Origin: Gemmatimonadota bacterium | Lineage (GTDB): Bacteria > Gemmatimonadota > Gemmatimonadetes > Longimicrobiales > Gaopeijiaceae | Assembly: GCA_022571515.1 (NCBI GenBank) | Contig: JACZXQ010000017.1 | Span: 1-64,000 of the forward strand | DNA: 64,000 bases | Direction: 5' to 3' | Shown: positions 60,690 through 64,000 of the stretch, in pieces | Layout of the letters: each line of letters starts with the position of its first letter | How positions within the stretch are numbered: the first letter of the stretch is position 1 | Notes under the pieces: model-generated | Database searches by the model: none | The model's input: the letters and a program-made list of their open reading frames with translations, nothing else | Told to the model about the DNA's origin: nothing | Position numbers and translations under genes: made by a program

Positions 60690-60836
60690 TCCGGTCCCCG
60701 AGTTCTTGTTTGGTGAGATGCGATGCTACGTGGACAAGCTAGCACCCCTGGCCGTCGACCGGGACGGGGGGAACAGGTATGGTTTAGTCGGGACACGTCT
60801 CTCGCTGCGACAACCGAAGCCAACGGAGTTGGTGCG

Positions 60837-61715
60837 ATGACCCCTGCCGTCCAGGAGTTGCTCGACCTCATCGATCTCGAGCGCCTCGAAGTGAACATCT
60901 ATCGCGGTCGTAATCGCGACATCGGTTCAGGCCGGGTGTACGGCGGTCAGGTGCTCGCGCAGGCGCTGGTCGCGGCTCAGCGGACGGTGGAGGAAGGGCG
61001 GGTCGCCCACTCGATGCACGGGTACTTCATTCTGCCGGGCGACCTGGAGGCGCCCATCGTCTACTTCGTCGACCGGCTGCGTGATGGGCGAAGCTTTACG
61101 ACTCGCCGCGTGACCGCGATCCAACACGGCCGGGCGATCTTCAACCTGTCGGCGTCGTTCCAGATCGAGGAGGAGGGACCGGACCACCAAATGGACCCGC
61201 CCGACGTTCCCGCCCCCGAGGAGCTCCAGTCGGACCTGGAGATGCTCAGGGAGATGGAAGGCCGCATTCCGGAGCATATCCGCCCGGTCATGACCCAGGA
61301 CCGGCCGATCGACTTTCGAATGGTCGAGCCCGTCGACTACATCGACCCGAAGCCGGGGCCTCCGATCCGCCACCTTTGGCTGCGGGCGGATGGAGCGCTG
61401 ACCGATGAGCGCCTGACGCACCAGGCCGTGCTGGCGTACGCCTCGGACTACGGGCTCCTCACGACCGCGCTTCAGCCTCACGGACTGTCCCATTGGCACA
61501 GGACGATTCAGGTCGCCTCCCTCGATCACACCCTTTGGTTCCACCGTCCTTTTCGCGCGGACGAGTGGCTGCTGTTCGTGATCGACAGCCCGGCGGCCTG
61601 CGGAGCCCGGGGGTTCGCGCGCGGCAACATATTCACGCGTGACGGGATCCTGGTTGCATCGGTCGCGCAGGAGGGGCTGATGCGGCCGCGGCCCGCGGGC
61701 GATGGCGGAGGCTGA
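60837..61715 (+). CDS. tesB: Acyl-CoA thioesterase II
   Basis: 292 aa from ATG 60837 with GGAG eight bases upstream; the frame extends back to 60723. RVYGGQVLAQALVAAQRTV and HSMHGYFILPGD form the first hotdog domain, and LWLRADGALTDERLTHQAVLAY with SLDHTLWFHRPFRADEW (catalytic Asp, with Thr/Gln nearby) the second. It hydrolyses medium- and long-chain acyl-CoA. Length and motifs agree with TesB over the full protein. Confidence 0.93.
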   Translation: MTPAVQELLDLIDLERLEVNIYRGRNRDIGSGRVYGGQVLAQALVAAQRTVEEGRVAHSMHGYFILPGDLEAPIVYFVDRLRDGRSFTTRRVTAIQHGRAIFNLSASFQIEEEGPDHQMDPPDVPAPEELQSDLEMLREMEGRIPEHIRPVMTQDRPIDFRMVEPVDYIDPKPGPPIRHLWLRADGALTDERLTHQAVLAYASDYGLLTTALQPHGLSHWHRTIQVASLDHTLWFHRPFRADEWLLFVIDSPAACGARGFARGNIFTRDGILVASVAQEGLMRPRPAGDGGG

Positions 61716-61759
61716 TCGGCGGCTGACATAGTCCCCGCCCAACCCAGGCGCACGATCGA

Positions 61760-61792
61760 AGCGGGGGAGCTCACACCGTGGACTCCCCCGCT
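61760..61792 (+). terminator. Rho-independent-type hairpin after tesB
   Basis: AGCGGGGGAG (61760-61769) and CTCCCCCGCT (61783-61792) pair perfectly over ten bases around a 13-base loop. CTTT follows, a weak U-run. It sits 44 bp after the tesB stop and 43 bp before the end of the convergent ABC exporter gene, so it may end transcripts from both sides. Confidence 0.6.
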
Positions 61793-61835
61793 CTTTGCAC
61801 CTCTAGTCCCTACGCGGCGTTCTTCTTCGCCGCCG

Positions 61836-63584
61836 TTAGATCCGCGCCTGCAGCGTGTACAGCTGGTGGTACCGCCCTTTTCGGGCGATCAGTTCGTCGT
61901 GACGGCCGCGCTCCACCACCTGTCCGTCCTCGATCACCAGAATCAGGTCCGCCCGCCGAATCGTGGAGAGACGGTGGGCGATCACTAGCGTGGTGCGATC
62001 CTTCAGCAGCTCCTGGAGGCTCTCCTGGATCAACGCCTCGCTCTCCGTGTCGAGGCTCGACGTCGCCTCGTCCAACACCAGGATGCGTGGCTGGGCCAGG
62101 AGCGCCCGGGCGATCGTCACCCGCTGGCGCTGTCCGCCGGAGAGTTTCACGCCCCGTTCTCCGATCACGGTCTCCAGGCCGTCCGGGAATCGATCTGTGA
62201 ACTCGGTGACGTGGGCCTTCTCGGCAGCTTCCTGGATCTCCTCGTCGGTGGCCTCCGGCCGGGCGAAGAGTAAATTCTCGGTGATGGTCCCGTCGAAGAG
62301 AAAGTCGTCCTGGAGCACCAGGCCCAGTTGGTCCCGGTAGCTCGCAAGCTTCACATCCCGCAGATCGTGGCCGTCCACCAGGACGCGCCCCCGGTCCGGC
62401 TCCAGGAAGGTGGCGGCCAGCCCCGCGGTCGTGGTCTTGCCGGAGCCCGAACTCCCCACCAGCGCGACGACCGTTCCGGGCGGGGCATCGAACGAGATCC
62501 CCCGCAGCACGGGCTTGTCCTCATCGTACGCGAAGTGCACGTCCTCGAAGACGATGTGCCCGTCGATGGGCGGCATCTCGACGGTGCGGCGGGGGTCGTC
62601 GTCCTCACGAGGCCAGGAGAGAAGGTCGGCCGTCCGATCGAGTCCCGCGAACGCCTCCGTCATCTGCGTCCCGATATTGGCCATCTGCATGATAGGCGCG
62701 ATCAGGAACCCCAGGAACAGCGTGAACGAGAACAGCTCCCCGAGCGTGAGTTGGTCTTGAATGATCAGGAGTCCGCCATACCCCATGATGAGCACGCTGG
62801 CTGAGCCGATGAAGAAGGTGCCCAGGCTCGTCACGCTGGCGGTCGTGGTCAGTGTGGCCTTCACGTTCTCGAAGATCCGCAGCACCCCCTTCTCGAAGAT
62901 CTCCGCTTCCTTGTCGAGGGCGTGGAAGCCCTTGATCACCCGGATGCCGCCCAGCGCCTCGGTCAGGCGGCCCATGACCTCGGCGCGAATGGCGCCCCGA
63001 TCGCGGAATGCGGGCCTGAGAGTCTTGAACGCGCGCGTCGACACCACGGCGAACGCCAGCATAGGGCCGATGGCCAAGAGCGTCATCATCACGTCGATAC
63101 GAAGGAGCAATACGAGGGCGACCACCGCCGTGATCGTTCCGCCCACGAGCTGTACAAGGCCCGTGCCGACGAGATTCCTGACTCCCTCCACGTCATCCAT
63201 GATGCGAGACACCAGCTCGCCGCTCTTGGTGTTGTCGAAGATCCGGACCGGAAGCTGAAGCACGTGGCGCTGCACCTGGGCGCGCAAGGTGGCGATGAGG
63301 CGCTGGGCCTCCACGCTCAGCATCATGGTCAACAGGAACGACGTGATGGACTGAATTACGATGGCGCCGGCCAGTAGGCCGAGGAGCTTGTAGAGCAGAT
63401 CCGTATTGCCTTGGGCGATGACGTCGTCGACCAGGTACTTCGTCGAGAACGGGAGCACGAGCCCGCTCAGCCGGTTGACGAGGATCAGGAACAAGCCCAG
63501 CCCGATGAGCTTCCTCCTGGGCCATATGATTTCGCCGAAGGCGTGCCTCAGGCTGGCGCCGGAAACCTTGGTGCGTGTCGACAT
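61836..63584 (-). CDS. ABC exporter (fused permease-ATPase, MsbA/ABCB type)
   Basis: 582 aa from ATG 63584, with AGGA eight bases upstream; ATG 63593 is possible. Six transmembrane helices (about 25-310) precede one ATPase domain: Walker A VALVGSSGSGKTT, Q-loop region, signature LSGGQRQRV, Walker B ILVLDEATSSLD and H-loop VIAHRLSTI. It works as a homodimer, probably exporting a lipid or drug. No partner half-transporter is adjacent. Confidence 0.92.
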   Translation of the reverse strand: MSTRTKVSGASLRHAFGEIIWPRRKLIGLGLFLILVNRLSGLVLPFSTKYLVDDVIAQGNTDLLYKLLGLLAGAIVIQSITSFLLTMMLSVEAQRLIATLRAQVQRHVLQLPVRIFDNTKSGELVSRIMDDVEGVRNLVGTGLVQLVGGTITAVVALVLLLRIDVMMTLLAIGPMLAFAVVSTRAFKTLRPAFRDRGAIRAEVMGRLTEALGGIRVIKGFHALDKEAEIFEKGVLRIFENVKATLTTTASVTSLGTFFIGSASVLIMGYGGLLIIQDQLTLGELFSFTLFLGFLIAPIMQMANIGTQMTEAFAGLDRTADLLSWPREDDDPRRTVEMPPIDGHIVFEDVHFAYDEDKPVLRGISFDAPPGTVVALVGSSGSGKTTTAGLAATFLEPDRGRVLVDGHDLRDVKLASYRDQLGLVLQDDFLFDGTITENLLFARPEATDEEIQEAAEKAHVTEFTDRFPDGLETVIGERGVKLSGGQRQRVTIARALLAQPRILVLDEATSSLDTESEALIQESLQELLKDRTTLVIAHRLSTIRRADLILVIEDGQVVERGRHDELIARKGRYHQLYTLQARI

Positions 63585-63612
63585 GAGGTCCATCCTAAGC
63601 GCCGGGCGGCCC

Positions 63613-64000
63613 CTACACGATCCCCCCGCCACTAAGCGCACGCACCAGCCGGTACAGGAACTCCTGCCCCTCGTAGAAGTGCCGGATGAGGATGCGTTCG
63701 TCCCGGCCATGGGCGCGGACATCGTCCGTGTCATGGAAGAGTCCGCTCACGCCGTATACCGGGATGCCGGCCCGGCGGAGATATAGCGCGTCCGTGGCTC
63801 CTGTGGACATCACGGGGAGCACCTTCACGCCGGGCCACATCTGCTCGGTTATGCGCTCGATCGGCCCGAGCACGGCGGGCGTGAGAGGCGAGGGTGGGCT
63901 TGGTGTGGCGGTGCCGCGCGGCTCCACCAGCACGTCGAAGGGAGCCACCAACTCCTCGAGCCGCGCCAGGACCTCGTCCGGGTCCTGACTCGGGAATATG
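63613..64000 (-). CDS. M20-family metallopeptidase, C-terminal part (5' end outside window)
   Basis: The frame is open from 64000 to the stop at 63613, about 128 residues; the N-terminus lies to the right of the window. PVMSTGATDALYLRRAGIPVYG, LFHDTDDVRAHGRDERILI and FYEGQEFLYRLVRALSGG are the end of the catalytic domain of M20/M25/M40 peptidases; the His of AHGRDE is a zinc ligand in this family. The ATG at 63951 is internal and not the true start. It is followed by the ABC exporter gene 28 bp later in the same direction. Confidence 0.85.
   Translation of the reverse strand, partial: IFPSQDPDEVLARLEELVAPFDVLVEPRGTATPSPPSPLTPAVLGPIERITEQMWPGVKVLPVMSTGATDALYLRRAGIPVYGVSGLFHDTDDVRAHGRDERILIRHFYEGQEFLYRLVRALSGGGIV

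Noticed and set aside
1-64000. CRISPR array, prophage or integrated plasmid
   Set aside because: No regularly spaced repeats, integrase, phage structural genes or replication/partition genes; only one IS fragment at the left edge.

Overview
The window is GC-rich and densely coded. It fits a free-living, aerobic, Gram-negative heterotroph: it has a TonB-dependent receptor, lipoproteins, outer-membrane beta-barrels, c-type cytochromes, 2-oxoglutarate dehydrogenase and a 180-kDa NAD-glutamate dehydrogenase. The many secreted hypothetical proteins, the M28 peptidase, the DUF2911 protein and a decayed duplicated (ADOP/MacB-type) permease suggest Gemmatimonadota or a neighbouring phylum. This placement is inferred from gene style; no rRNA or marker phylogeny is available here. 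No rRNA, tRNA or CRISPR was seen.

Layout. 1-1750: right part of a frameshifted IS110-family element with its non-coding end, next to the remnant of an ADOP permease. 1825-10187 (minus): 2-oxoglutarate dehydrogenase E1, a DnaQ-like exonuclease, and a 1432-aa GGDEF-ATPase-HEAT signalling protein. 10288-13524 (plus): a Fur-box-like dyad, a FecA-like receptor, a small Cys-rich protein, and an OsmC-family gene interrupted by an in-frame TGA at its catalytic cysteine. A hairpin at the bacterial SECIS position follows that TGA, so it is probably a selenoprotein. 13551-18321 (minus): YhaO/YhaN (SbcD/SbcC-like) nuclease pair plus an alpha/beta hydrolase. 18378-24171: zinc-ribbon membrane protein and NAD-GDH. 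24181-26368 (minus): M28 peptidase and a small outer-membrane protein. 26517-31974 (plus): four minor prepilin genes running into YbjN-like, DUF4956 and CotH-like genes. 32007-36302: guanine deaminase, cysteine hydrolase, lipoprotein, and an ornithine-cyclodeaminase/threonine-dehydratase pair. 36307-40425 (minus): hydrolase-PDZ fusion, NhaD-type transporter and Usp-like protein. 40524-45323: amidase, EF-hand protein, DinB-like protein and envelope proteins. 45386-50374 (minus): MacB/FtsX permease, folP-folB-folK, APC permease and a lectin-like protein. 50557-64000: secreted proteins, a Tat-exported Cys-motif protein, DUF2911 protein, Sel1-cytochrome c lipoprotein, thioredoxin, quinone oxidoreductase, ABC-F ATPase, cytochrome c4-like protein, TesB thioesterase, ABC exporter and the end of an M20 peptidase.

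How it fits together. Most of the window is central metabolism and envelope biology. The outstanding observation is the UGA-containing OsmC gene with its SECIS-like hairpin. Secondary points are the IS110 non-coding end carrying a copy of a terminal-like motif, the minor-pilin/DUF4956/CotH-like operon, the GGDEF-ATPase-HEAT fusion without an inhibitory site, and a paired AT-rich palindrome in front of it.
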